Notes: generated from the sequence alone by a model not told the origin. A DNA stretch of 64,000 nucleotides from Martinezella calliandrae (GCF_030272695.1 NZ_JARFYN010000011.1:62001-126000), one strand, 5' to 3'; positions 10,114 to 18,729 are shown, counted from the stretch's first letter. A program made the numbers and translations.

Positions 10114-11250
10114 TCACCGACCAGTTTGAGCGCCCATAATAAGGTCAGCAACAGTTCCAGGCTTATCAGTTTTCGGAAGTTCGACCCGAAGCCCGGCCGC
10201 ACGAGCCCAGGCGGTTGCGCCCGATCTCAACTCATCTTTTTCTGTATCGCTGAGGTTCACAGGAGCCAGCTCCGAAAGTGGTTCAAAGATCTGCGGAATC
10301 TTTCTGATTGCGCTGAGCAGATAGTCTCCCCTTGTCCCACTACGCGTGAGACCTTCTGATTCTTTGGGTTTTCCGAAGACCTTCGCGGCCTTGTCGAACT
10401 CCAACAGATAGCCTGCGATCGCGGCGTCACGATCCCGGGCGATCAGTTCCGAACCATAGATGGTGCGTTGAAGTTTCCGGAACGCTGTCTGTGCGGCACC
10501 CTCCGGTCCTTCAAACGCCTCCATCACTTCCTCCCACTGCGCACCCAAAAGATCGGGCGCGGTCCCACCTGCCTCGATGACAGTCTCCCGCCGCTGGACG
10601 GCTAGAAGGCAGTAATCGAAATCGGTAACCAGTGGTGAGTCAATCTCTTCACCAGTCCGGAGCCGCGCTCCCGACACGAATAGCTTGTCCTTGTACGGCG
10701 AATTTTCCGGCGCGTTGGAGACGAGCAGATACCCACTTGTCTTCAGCATATTTCCATGCAGGGCTTCGACTTGCGGCGTTACCCCCTTGATCCCGAGCAA
10801 TTCGCTGAACCCCGAATACACTTTTTCGGCGACAGCAAGTGCCGGCGCGAGCGCGCCGCCTAATGCTCCGCTGACGCTTCCCATCACGTTGAGCAAGGTG
10901 CGCGCAATGTCGTCGCCAGGCACAGCATAGAGGCCGATAAATGCCTGGAGATTGGCGAGCGACACCGGCATTAGACGCACGATCTCGATATCGCGAAGCT
11001 CGACCCATCCGGGACATACACTCTCGTCATCGCTCGCGTCCGTCTGGATTTCCTTCAGACGCTGCCGGATGGTATTTGGCCCGAGAGAGAACGGCACAGT
11101 CTGCGGCTTTCCGCGGGAACGAAACTCCGCCAAGCATAGGAACAAGGGCAATACCTGCTGTGCGAATCGGCGCGAATCTGCCAAGTGAAGACCGGAAAGC
11201 CGCAGGGTAAAATAGCACTCACCTGGCGTGAACTCCCTGCCATCGACCAA
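10114..11250 (-). CDS. Conserved-looking hypothetical protein, family not recognised, possibly 5'-truncated
   Basis: About 378 residues with normal codon use and protein-like composition. Residues 1-100 are predicted alpha/beta (CYFTLRLSGLHLADSRRFAQ, TVPFSLGPNTIRQRLKE); a glycine/alanine-rich stretch (SVSGALGGALAPALAVAEKV, about residues 127-146) could be an amphipathic or membrane-associated helix; the C-terminal third is charged and helical. No catalytic motif is evident. The frame is open upstream to about 11325 but has no ATG or GTG, only TTG at 11250 without a ribosome binding site. A diverged copy of the recurrent element covers the 5' end (11260-11284), so the gene may have lost its start. 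It lies between two copies of pRiA4b ORF-3. Confidence 0.5.
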   Translation of the reverse strand: MVDGREFTPGECYFTLRLSGLHLADSRRFAQQVLPLFLCLAEFRSRGKPQTVPFSLGPNTIRQRLKEIQTDASDDESVCPGWVELRDIEIVRLMPVSLANLQAFIGLYAVPGDDIARTLLNVMGSVSGALGGALAPALAVAEKVYSGFSELLGIKGVTPQVEALHGNMLKTSGYLLVSNAPENSPYKDKLFVSGARLRTGEEIDSPLVTDFDYCLLAVQRRETVIEAGGTAPDLLGAQWEEVMEAFEGPEGAAQTAFRKLQRTIYGSELIARDRDAAIAGYLLEFDKAAKVFGKPKESEGLTRSGTRGDYLLSAIRKIPQIFEPLSELAPVNLSDTEKDELRSGATAWARAAGLRVELPKTDKPGTVADLIMGAQTGR

Positions 11251-11259
11251 GTCGGCGTC

Positions 11260-11284
11260 GAGAGCATGAGGAAATGTGTGGCAG
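11260..11284. repeat. Recurrent element, diverged copy B
   Basis: GAGAGCATGAGGAAATGTGT followed by GGCAG matches the 24-bp element at 9649 with a few changes. It lies just inside the open frame upstream of the unknown gene 10114-11250 and 40 bp before the pRiA4b ORF-3 gene. Confidence 0.6.
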
Positions 11285-11321
11285 GTGGATGGTGTGGATG
11301 AATTCGGTATAGATTTGACCG

Positions 11322-12059
11322 ATGACTATCGTTGAGACCTCTTTGAAACCGCCCCGCAAGAAACGTTCCCCATCATCTACGACGAGCGAGACTGCGACGC
11401 CCGATAACACGGCGTCGGTCCTGCAATTTCGGGTCTGGCTGAAGGGGTTGAGCCCAATGGTGTGGCGCCGGGTACAGGTTCCATCGATGATGACCTTGCG
11501 GGAGTTTCACGGCGTTCTCCAGGTCGCGATGGGTTGGGACAGCATCCACCTCTATCAGTTCATCGTGCACACGGTTCGCTACGGCTCATGGGAGTTGACC
11601 GCCGAGTCCGCCGACATTGTGCTTGACGACCTGAAGCTGAGCAAGGGCAGCCGGTTTTTGTATGAATATGATCTCAACATTCCCTGGGAGCATGAAGTCC
11701 GGCTGGAGGACCGCCTCGCTTACGCACCTCGAAAGCGCTATCCCTGTTGCATTGGCGGCGATGGCAATTGTCCTCCGGAGGATAGCGGCGGACCGCAAGT
11801 CTGGATGGAGCGAGTGGACGAGGCGCTTGGCTATGAGCTGGATAACGATTTTTCCACAGTGCTGGAGTTCATCCAAGAGATCAGTGAAACACAGTCTTTC
11901 GCGGCTCTGAAGGATCCGGAGCGCGCCGAGGAGTTACGCGAAACGCTTTTCCGGATTGAAGACCGCAAGGCGTTGTTGGGAAGGCCGTTCGCGCGGCGGA
12001 AGGTGAACGAGCGCCTGCGGCAAGACGAGCATCTCACGCTCATGTATCAACAGATGTGA
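11322..12059 (+). CDS. pRiA4b ORF-3-like protein, full length
   Basis: A 245-residue member of the plasmid pRiA4b ORF-3 family, widespread on rhizobial plasmids and near IS elements; the biochemical function is unknown. Landmarks are VLQFRVWLKGLSPMVWRRVQ, LREFHGVLQVAMGWDSIHLY, RLAYAPRKRYPCCIGGDGNC with PPEDSGGP (a cysteine-containing conserved block), and a basic C-terminus. Start ATG 11322. Its last 20 bp overlap, tail to tail, the end of the recombinase at 12040-12846. A truncated copy lies at 9724 and a C-terminal fragment of another at 16321-16600. Confidence 0.85.
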   Translation: MTIVETSLKPPRKKRSPSSTTSETATPDNTASVLQFRVWLKGLSPMVWRRVQVPSMMTLREFHGVLQVAMGWDSIHLYQFIVHTVRYGSWELTAESADIVLDDLKLSKGSRFLYEYDLNIPWEHEVRLEDRLAYAPRKRYPCCIGGDGNCPPEDSGGPQVWMERVDEALGYELDNDFSTVLEFIQEISETQSFAALKDPERAEELRETLFRIEDRKALLGRPFARRKVNERLRQDEHLTLMYQQM

Positions 12060-12846
12060 CCTCTGAGCCGCGTTCGTTTGCGAGAAGATCGGCGGCAAGA
12101 AGGGCAGCGTCGTCACCTTGGTGATGCTGAATGCCGGTGAGTAACGACCGCGCCGCCGGTGCGGTGACCCGATCGAACTTGCGGCGCAGGGTCGCCGCGG
12201 TCGTTTCCGCATAATGCCGTGTCGTCGTGATGTTCTCGTGGCCGAGGAAACGCTGCACGTCGGTAATGTCCATCCCGAGCCATAACAGTTTGGTGGCCAT
12301 GGTATGGCCAAGCAGATGCGGATAGACCCGTTTGGTGATGCCGGCCTTTCCGGCGACCTGCCGGACGATCTGGCCAACGCGCTGACGGCTGTAAGTATAG
12401 GGCAGCGGTCCGTTCCCACGTTCCCTGCTCTGAAACAGGGGGCCGGCACGCCTTGTACCGATATGAAGCCTGAGTATCTGCGCCAGCTCCCGGCGGATCG
12501 GCACCTCGCGGCGTTTTGATCCCTTGCCGCGCACGACGACAATCACGCGCTCCGCCAGGCTGACATCCTCAACGCGCAGGCGCGTAAACTCGGAAACGCG
12601 CAGGCCTGTTTCGAGCAATGTCTGGAGGAGCAGGCCTGTCGCACCGCTCGCCTCGTAGGCATGATCGATAAACCTCAGTTCTTCCTCGATCGTCAGCCGG
12701 TTGATCGACGTCCTTTTCTCCGGCGGCGCGGACAGACCAGCCTGTGCTCTGGCGCGTTTGATGACTGCCTTGCTCTGCAGGTAGTCGATACCCTCGCGGA
12801 TCAGAATAGTTGCAATGGCGCTTGCGGCGCGATCGATAGAACTCAT
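12040..12846 (-). CDS. Tyrosine recombinase/integrase with a missing catalytic arginine
   Basis: A 268-residue XerC/D-like recombinase. Catalytic box I arginine is in LLETGLRVSEFTRL, the lysine hairpin reads VVVRGKGSKRREVP, box II contains GHENITTTRHYAE with the tyrosine nucleophile. The conserved HxxR of box II reads PHLLGHTMAT, so arginine is replaced by glycine; a single C-to-G change (CGC to GGC) explains it. In the family this arginine contacts the scissile phosphate, so activity should be lost or greatly reduced. The N-terminal arm-binding region is short. The gene overlaps its convergent neighbour by 20 bp. Confidence 0.85.
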   Translation of the reverse strand: MSSIDRAASAIATILIREGIDYLQSKAVIKRARAQAGLSAPPEKRTSINRLTIEEELRFIDHAYEASGATGLLLQTLLETGLRVSEFTRLRVEDVSLAERVIVVVRGKGSKRREVPIRRELAQILRLHIGTRRAGPLFQSRERGNGPLPYTYSRQRVGQIVRQVAGKAGITKRVYPHLLGHTMATKLLWLGMDITDVQRFLGHENITTTRHYAETTAATLRRKFDRVTAPAARSLLTGIQHHQGDDAALLAADLLANERGSEVTSVDT

Positions 12847-12987
12847 GCGATTTACCAGATGATTTCCGGATTGCTAACTGGTGAGAGATATCACTGTTTG
12901 CAGCCAATGCGGAGGGCGGAAATGCATGGTCGGGCCCGACCGGTTTTCCACTCCGCCCTTCTGGAAAACTCGTAGAAGAGGTGCGGC

Positions 12988-14388
12988 ATGCAGGTTCGGA
13001 TCGTCATGGAAATCATTGGTGAGGACAGCAGAATGATCGGCCGCGAGGTCGTCGCCGATCTGGAGAAAGTCACCAGGGGCGCCGAGGATCTCGGCCTGTC
13101 TCTGGCCGAGAGCAAGGCTCTGCTTGCAAACCTTCAGCAAAAGATGGTGGAGACCCAGGTGGAGCTATGGCTGACGGAAAATCGCCAGGCGGATGGTCGC
13201 CGGCTGCGGCACAAGGGCTATTACCCCGTCACCTTCCACACGCTTTTCGGCGATATCAGGCTTAAAAGTCCCCGATATGGATTGCCGGGCGGTGAGACGA
13301 GCAACGGGCCGGCGACGATCTCGCCGTTAAGGCAATTGATCCCGGATCACGTCGCGCCCGAGCGGCTGTATCTCGAAACGCGCTGGGCGTCGTTGGTGCC
13401 CTATGCCGCTGCGGCCGAGCTGCTCGTCGATGTGCTGCCGATCGACTGCGGCGCTAATGCCACGACAATACGGCAACATGTGATGCGAGCCGCCGGCCGG
13501 ATCGAACGGGAACTGGCGGAAGAGCGGGTATCCTTCATGCAGGATTCCTGCCCGCGTGACTGGATGGACCTGCCCATTCCCGACGGCCGCATCGTCATCG
13601 GTCTTGATGGCGGATATGTACGCGACCGCGACGACCGCAAGAAAAACTTCGAACTGATCGTCGGCCGTTCGCTGCCCGAAGACGGCGAACCGCGCTACAT
13701 CGGTTTCGTCCACGGTTACGACCTTAAGCCGCAGCGCCGCATCCTCGATCATCTCAAAAAGCAGGGCGTGCAGGCCAACCAGGATATCACCTTCATCACC
13801 GACGGTGGCGAGGAAGTCCGATCGCTCGCCGAGATGATCGCGCCGGCGAGCGAGCATGTCCTGGATTGGTTCCACATCACCATGCGCATCACCGTGCTTC
13901 GCCAGTTTGCCCAAGGACTTCGAAATCATGACGAGGACGCCGGCAACGATATGCTGGACACGTTCTCCCGAATCAAATGGTATCTCTGGCATGGGAACAG
14001 GTATCGGGCGCGGGAGGCGATCAGCGACTTGTATTGCGACGCCGAATGCGTGGAAGCCGATTATCCGAACATGCACAAATTCCTGACAGCGATCGGCGAA
14101 TTCCAGTCCTACATTGCCGCGAACTACGCCAGCCTGATTAATTATGGCGAGCGCTACCGCTCCGGAGAGCGGATATCCTCCGCTTTCGTCGAGGCCACCG
14201 TCAACGCCGTCATCAGCAAGCGCTTCGCCAAAAAACAGCAGATGCAGTGGAGCCGGATCGGCGCGCACCTGCTCCTGCAAACCAGAGCTCAAGCCCTCGA
14301 CGGCTCGCTACGGTCAACGTTCCAGAAATGGTATCCGGGCATGACAAACGACAATCACGACGGGGCCGAAAAGCAAGCGGCAGCCTGA
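12988..14388 (+). CDS. ISKra4-family transposase, intact copy
   Basis: A 466-residue DDE transposase starting at ATG 12988 after AGAAGAGGTG. Two catalytic-type aspartates are evident in VIGLDGGYVRDRDDRK and ITFITDGGEEVRSLAEM, and DWFHITMRITVLRQFAQGL is typical of the family. The end reads GSLRSTFQKWYPGMTNDNHD. It is about 85-90 percent similar by eye to the broken copy at 23117-24563, which allows lesions there to be identified. The element's ends are not obvious; the recurrent motif starts 3 bp after the stop codon. Confidence 0.9.
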   Translation: MQVRIVMEIIGEDSRMIGREVVADLEKVTRGAEDLGLSLAESKALLANLQQKMVETQVELWLTENRQADGRRLRHKGYYPVTFHTLFGDIRLKSPRYGLPGGETSNGPATISPLRQLIPDHVAPERLYLETRWASLVPYAAAAELLVDVLPIDCGANATTIRQHVMRAAGRIERELAEERVSFMQDSCPRDWMDLPIPDGRIVIGLDGGYVRDRDDRKKNFELIVGRSLPEDGEPRYIGFVHGYDLKPQRRILDHLKKQGVQANQDITFITDGGEEVRSLAEMIAPASEHVLDWFHITMRITVLRQFAQGLRNHDEDAGNDMLDTFSRIKWYLWHGNRYRAREAISDLYCDAECVEADYPNMHKFLTAIGEFQSYIAANYASLINYGERYRSGERISSAFVEATVNAVISKRFAKKQQMQWSRIGAHLLLQTRAQALDGSLRSTFQKWYPGMTNDNHDGAEKQAAA

Positions 14389-14705
14389 TTGCCACACAAT
14401 TCCTCATGCTCTCCCGACTGCTGGCGATCGTTAACGGGATCATTGCGGCCGCCGAATTCGGGCTCAGGGAGCACGACCGGCTGGCGCTGGCGCGGACGTT
14501 GCTGGAGCGGCGCCTGGTCGGCCGGCGCTCCTCCTCAAATCTGCCGGGCCTGGTCGAGCTCGTTATATCTCGGCCACTGGTCTCGGCCGGCATGGTCGCC
14601 GAGACGCTCAAGGTGACGCCGCGGGCGGCGCTCAGGATCGTCGAGGAGCTTGGGTTGAGGGAGATGACCGGGAGGGGGAGGTTTCGGGCATGGGGTGTAT
14701 TGTAA
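14387..14705 (+). pseudogene. DUF1612 / RHE_PE00001-like helix-turn-helix protein, C-terminal fragment
   Basis: In the frame ending at 14703-14705 the sequence reads LLAIVNGIIAAAEFGLREHD, RLVGRRSSSNLPGLVELVIS, RPLVSAGMVAETLKVTPRAA and LREMTGRGRFRAWGVL. This matches the C-terminal DNA-binding region of a plasmid-borne rhizobial family. The N-terminal part is missing and the transposase gene ends where the fragment begins, so the IS probably inserted into or deleted the gene. Confidence 0.7.
14391..14413. repeat. Recurrent element, diverged copy C (inverted)
   Basis: GCCACACAATTCCTCATGCT with CTC is the reverse complement form of the element at 9649 and 11260, and is closest to the copy at 11260. 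It starts 3 bp after the ISKra4 transposase stop codon. Confidence 0.6.
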
Positions 14706-14800
14706 TAAGCAAATAGCGACCTGACATCGTCCTCCAGGCTATCGCTGTACTCATAGTCGGTCCACGCTCTCTGGTTTCAGCGGAATCTGACTTATCGCAG

Positions 14801-14891
14801 ACCGGCAAAAATACCGGCAAAATGATTGCTTGAGGGGCAACCTATCGCTATGTTCCTAAAGCGAAATCTAACGGCATAAAAAGCGGCAAAA
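14801..14891. promoter_or_regulatory. Repeated ACCGGCAAAA boxes upstream of the first Fic gene
   Basis: ACCGGCAAAA occurs at 14801-14810 and 14813-14822, and AGCGGCAAAA at 14882-14891 ends 2 bp before the Fic ATG; ACGGCATAAA at 14871-14880 is a fourth weaker match. Direct repeats in the promoter of a protein with a C-terminal winged helix suggest autoregulation, but no experiment is known to me. Confidence 0.4.
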
Positions 14892-14892
14892 T

Positions 14893-16065
14893 ATGGTCAC
14901 CTTGGCGAGCATCGAACCACTACTTCCCGACAGCAACAGAGAGTTGGAAGACGTCGCCATCGAACTTACCTCGGCGGCGAATCGGTTCGCGGCACGGCTG
15001 CATCCGATTATGCGGGCGTCGGTCGGGAACCTCGTGCGTTCGATGAACTGCTATTACTCGAATCTCATCGAGGGACACAACACGCTTCCTATCGACATCG
15101 ACCGCGCAATGGCAGGGGAGTATGCGCAGGAACCAGAAAAGCGGAACCTTCAGCTTGAGGCGCGTGCCCATATTGAAGTGCAGCAGCTGATCGATAGCAG
15201 CGAAATGCCTTTTCCTGTTCTGTCGCTCGACGGCATCTGCTGGATACACGGAGAATTCTGCCGGCGGCTACCCGATGAGCTGCTCACCGTCCGCAATCCA
15301 GACACGGGCGAAGAAATCAAAATGGTTCCTGGGCAACTTAGAACGCGGCATGTGAAGGTCGGCGAACACATTGCGCCGGAGCCTGACATGATCAGGCCGC
15401 TGATTGGGAGGTTTGTCGAGGGCTATTCGTTCAAGATGCTTTCCAAGTTGCAGAAGATCATCGGGGTTGGCGCATCTCATCATCGCCTCGCATGGATCCA
15501 CCCGTTCTTTGACGGCAATGGGCGTGTCTCACGGCTATTTTCTCATGCGCTACTTCGAGATCTCGGAATCGGTTCGGAACTTTGGTCGGTGTCACGCGGC
15601 CTTGCGAGGAATGTCTCCGATTACAAGCGTTTGCTTGCCCAAGCCGATCAGCCCCGGCGGGGAGATCTCGACGGTCGGGGAAATCTAACGGAAGCCGGTC
15701 TCGCCGAATTTACCGTCTTCTTTCTGACCTGCTGCCTGGACCAGGTCACATTCATGGAAAGTCTTCTGAAGCCAGACGAGCTGTTGAACCGCGTCGAAGT
15801 GTGGTGCAACGAAGAAGTTCAAATGCAGCGGCTTCCAAAAGGCAGCTGGGTGCTATTGCGTGAAGCTATTCTTGCCGGTGAATTCGCTCGCGCGCAGGTA
15901 CAAGGACTGACGGGATATCAAGAACGGCAGGCCCGCACAGTCCTATCCGGTCTATTGGACCGCGGTGTACTCGTGTCGCCCAGCCCGAAGGGAAAAGTCC
16001 GTCTCGGTTTCCCTGTTGAAATAATCGAGCGATGGCTCCCGCGTCTCTACCCGACCATTCAATAG
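14893..16065 (+). CDS. Fic-domain protein with N-terminal inhibitory motif and C-terminal winged helix
   Basis: A 390-residue Fic (AMP-transferase fold) protein. The catalytic loop reads HPFFDGNGRVSRLF with histidine 203; the inhibitory helix motif [ST]xxxE[GN] is present before the core as SNLIEG (serine 56 to glycine 61), making it a class II Fic protein in which glutamate 60 blocks ATP. The C-terminal 80 residues (LREAILAGEFARAQVQGLTG, RQARTVLSGLLDRGVL) form a winged helix. Such proteins modify target proteins with AMP or act as stress regulators; the target cannot be told. The gene is isolated from its neighbours and preceded by repeated boxes. Confidence 0.9.
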   Translation: MVTLASIEPLLPDSNRELEDVAIELTSAANRFAARLHPIMRASVGNLVRSMNCYYSNLIEGHNTLPIDIDRAMAGEYAQEPEKRNLQLEARAHIEVQQLIDSSEMPFPVLSLDGICWIHGEFCRRLPDELLTVRNPDTGEEIKMVPGQLRTRHVKVGEHIAPEPDMIRPLIGRFVEGYSFKMLSKLQKIIGVGASHHRLAWIHPFFDGNGRVSRLFSHALLRDLGIGSELWSVSRGLARNVSDYKRLLAQADQPRRGDLDGRGNLTEAGLAEFTVFFLTCCLDQVTFMESLLKPDELLNRVEVWCNEEVQMQRLPKGSWVLLREAILAGEFARAQVQGLTGYQERQARTVLSGLLDRGVLVSPSPKGKVRLGFPVEIIERWLPRLYPTIQ

Positions 16066-16219
16066 TCAATCTCAACCGCAAAAATTCTTGCTTCAGCTTC
16101 AGCGGTGCCGAACAGGATTGCCGGTCAGAGAGATTCTTTTACATCAAACGCTCCTTTGACCTTTAAAGTGGCGGGCTGGATACTTATTGTCTCTCAAGAG
16201 TTGTATCGGGAGGGGCGCA

Positions 16220-16330
16220 GTGACGGGTAAGCTCATATTTATCGAAGGGCCGGATGGCGTCGGCAAGACCACGACCATCGACAATCTGAAGGCAAGACTG
16301 GGGCTGCGGCCTGAGCTCTATGAGTTCCTC
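16220..16330 (+). pseudogene. P-loop kinase (thymidylate-kinase-like), N-terminal fragment
   Basis: From GTG 16220, preceded by GGGAGGGG, the sequence reads TGKLIFIEGPDGVGKTTTID and continues to about FLSFPG. The Walker A is GPDGVGKTT as in thymidylate kinases and related AAA-type P-loop kinases of plasmids. After about 37 residues homology is lost and the sequence becomes the opposite-strand pRiA4b ORF-3 fragment. Confidence 0.7.
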
Positions 16331-16600
16331 AGCTTCCCGGGGATCTTTGTCCACCACCGACAAGTCGAACCATTCCGCTTCAAAGTAGCCGCCGCACCAC
16401 CGGATGGTTTCGGCATACTCGGGATCTTCCTTGTCGGCGATGATCTCCAGAAATCGCTCATAACCGGAGACGCCACCAACATCTTCGGGCGGCCGCGCCC
16501 TTGCGCCGGCGATGCAACTTCCTTGTTTGGGCTAGAGGCGAGCGTCAGGAACTCCTCCACCACAACAGTGTGCCGCCAGCCATCCAGTCGACGAGGCGCT
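16321..16600 (-). pseudogene. pRiA4b ORF-3-like protein, C-terminal fragment
   Basis: On the minus strand the pieces HTVVVEEFLTLASSPNKEV and, one frame away, CIAGARARPPEDVGGVSGYE then FLEIIADKEDPEYAETIRWC and GGYFEAEWFDLSVVD match the C-terminal half of the pRiA4b ORF-3 family. A frameshift lies at about 16520. This is the third member of the family in 7 kb, inverted relative to the other two. Confidence 0.75.
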
Positions 16601-16694
16601 GGCGCAATCCGCCCGCGATGATGATGAGCCGCAGAGTGAAACCGCCTAGATCTGCTCTTTGAGCAGCCAATCGCCTCAGATCGACCGGCCCAAA

Positions 16695-16991
16695 CTAATC
16701 ACCGAACAGAATAGCGCCATAGTCGGTGGCGCCATGCACCACATGGATGATGACCACCTTCACGCTCTCTACGCGATAGAAGATCAGGTAGTTGCCGTGA
16801 ACGCGCCGGCGGATACCGTGGTGCTCGTAGCCGGGAACGAGGGCGAACCCGTTCGGATTATCGACGAGATCCTCGCACTTGCTGCGCAGCTCCCGGACGA
16901 ATGAGAGGGCGCGTCGGGGATTGTCCTGAGCGATATAGTCGGCGATTTGCTCGAGATCGTTTTCCGCCTCGTAGGAAAACTCGAGGATCAT
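16695..16991 (-). CDS. parE: ParE-type toxin
   Basis: 98 residues of the RelE/ParE superfamily: LEFSYEAENDLEQIADYIAQ, GIRRRVHGNYLIFYRVESVK and IIHVVHGATDYGAILF. ParE toxins inhibit DNA gyrase. The start codon overlaps the stop of the upstream antitoxin (ATGA), so the two are translated together, antitoxin first as in parDE. The module next to a repC/parB remnant is consistent with plasmid maintenance. Confidence 0.9.
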   Translation of the reverse strand: MILEFSYEAENDLEQIADYIAQDNPRRALSFVRELRSKCEDLVDNPNGFALVPGYEHHGIRRRVHGNYLIFYRVESVKVVIIHVVHGATDYGAILFGD

Positions 16992-17254
16992 GCCGATTTT
17001 TCGGCCTTGTCAGCGATCGCACTGTATTTGGCCTCGAGTCGATCGAAGACATCGCTCGCCGGTTTGGTTCGGCCCGCGTCCGCATCGGCAATGCCGCGTT
17101 TGATGGAAGCATCCAGCGCGGCAAGCCGGGTTTCGCGGTCCTGGACCAGTCGTACACCTTCTCGCAGGACTTCGCTTTTCGAACCATAGCGACCTGTGTC
17201 GACGAGTTGCTGAATATAGCTTTCGAGCTGCTTTCCCAGATCGGCACTGATCAT
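16988..17254 (-). CDS. parD: ParD-type antitoxin
   Basis: A ribbon-helix-helix antitoxin of 88 residues: ISADLGKQLESYIQQLVDTG, RYGSKSEVLREGVRLVQDRE, followed by an acidic flexible tail that wraps the toxin. I chose ATG 17254 because GGAGA lies five bases upstream; ATG 17266 (MENS) and an upstream open frame to 17323 are less likely. The family normally represses its own promoter, which should lie between 17255 and 17340. Confidence 0.9.
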   Translation of the reverse strand: MISADLGKQLESYIQQLVDTGRYGSKSEVLREGVRLVQDRETRLAALDASIKRGIADADAGRTKPASDVFDRLEAKYSAIADKAEKSA

Positions 17255-17620
17255 GCTGTTCTCCATCCGATGTGATGGAGATAAGATAGGCCCTTTATCA
17301 ACTATTATCAATCCTCGTCGCAATCACCCGCATTCCAAATATGTGCGGTGACACAGGAAAGAGGAATGGAAGATGAAAAGGGGGGAAACCCGTTCGCAGA
17401 TCAGTCCGCCGGTCGCCGCTTCCGCTCAACCGCCGTCTCCGCATCCCGGCCACTCGTCCCTCGCAGGGCTATCAGCCCCGCTCGTCCTTCGCGGCAGCGA
17501 TGCTCGACCGCAGTTGCCCCCGGCCGCCCGCTCCGCGGTCCGGAAGGTGTCTTCAGGAAAGAATGAAGACAGGAAGGACCGGCAGACGCCGCGTCCCAGA
17601 TCCCGGAAAATGAGCATCCC

Positions 17621-18306
17621 ATGTATCTCATGAAGGTCGATCCGCGTGCGCTCAAGGACAATCCCGACAACTCGCGCCAGTCGAAATCGACGCCGCAGGC
17701 AGATGCGCTGCTGCTGGCGACGATCAAGGCTGTCGGTGTCATCCAGCCGCCCGTTGTCTTCCCCGAGCGCGACGGCGGAAATGGATTGGTCATCGAGGCC
17801 GGTCACCGGCGTCGACGCCAGGCTGTCGCCGCAGGCCTCGAGGAGATCGACGTGCTGGTGGTCGAGGCCGCCAACGACAACGGCGCCATGCGGTCGATGG
17901 TCAAGAACATCGCCCGCGAGCCGCTGAACCCGGTCGACCAATGGCGGGGGATCGAACGCCTCGTCGCGCTCGATTGGACCGAGGAAGCTATCGCGGTCGC
18001 CCTCACTCTGCCGGTGCGGCAGATCCGCAAGCTCCGGCTGCTCGCCAACGTCCTGCCGGCCATGCTGGATCACATCGCGAAGGGCGACATGCCATCCGAG
18101 CAACAGCTGCGCACCATCGCCGCCGCCGCGCTCGATGAGCAAAAGGAAGTGTGGAAGGCTCATAAGCCCAAGAAGGGCGAAACGGCGGCGTGGTGGTCGG
18201 TCGCCAATGCGCTTTCCAAGAAGCGGATGTACGCCAAGGACGCCAGCTTCGGCGACGATCTGCGGGAAGCCTACGGTATCGAGTGGGTGGAAGATCTGTT
18301 CGCCCG
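17621..18306 (+). pseudogene. ParB-like nuclease/partition-domain protein, truncated
   Basis: The N-terminal ParB/Srx-like domain is present: LKDNPDNSRQSKSTPQADAL, then VIEAGHRRRRQAVAAGLEEI containing the GHRR motif that forms the CTP/nuclease pocket, and the helix-turn-helix LTLPVRQIRKLRLLANVLPA. Related rhizobial orphan ParB proteins are roughly 700 residues; here the match stops at about residue 229 (GIEWVEDLFA) and the frame enters a RepC fragment. The intact reading frame, 17621-18610, is therefore a chimera of 329 residues. Confidence 0.8.
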
Positions 18307-18689
18307 GCCGAGCGAAATACGTCGGCTGACGAGTGAGCCGATCAAGGCCTTCCCACTAAGTGTCGTACTGAAGGCATGCCCGACGATTTCTGATTATGGG
18401 CCGGGCGGCGCGATCGGAAACTGGCGCGATTTGATGTCGGCTGCGGTGGTCGTTCGATCCGTGCTGGGGGTGAGCCCGTCGGCCTATCAGGAAGCGTGCG
18501 AAGCCATGGGGGCCGGAGAATGCGGCGGCAGCGGTTGCCTGCATCTTGGAACGTACGAATTTCATCAACTCCGCCGGAGGCTACCTAAGGGATTTAACGC
18601 GGCGCAGTGAGCGTGGGGAATTCTCGCTTGCGCCGATGCTTATGGCGCTGTTGAGGGCCAACGGGCAGGGGAGTTTGAAGGTTGGCTAG
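18307..18689 (+). pseudogene. repC: RepC replication initiator, C-terminal fragment with frameshift
   Basis: LSVVLKACPTISDYGPGGAI, NWRDLMSAAVVVRSVLGVSP and SAYQEACEAMG are characteristic of the RepC C-terminal domain of repABC plasmids. An extra G in the run 18508-18512 shifts the frame; in the next frame the domain continues as PENAAAAVACILERTNFINS, AGGYLRDLTRRSERGEFSLA and PMLMALLRANGQGSLKVG to the stop at 18687-18689. The N-terminal DNA-binding domain and the internal origin are missing, so it cannot replicate a plasmid. It marks an old plasmid segment. Confidence 0.88.
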
Positions 18690-18729
18690 AGCGACGGGTC
18701 GGCCTCGGGATTCGCTGAGGATTTCTCGC

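Noticed and set aside
14247..14386. Upstream part of the frame that ends in the DUF1612 fragment
   Set aside because: This stretch lies inside the intact ISKra4 transposase gene in another frame and does not resemble DUF1612 proteins.
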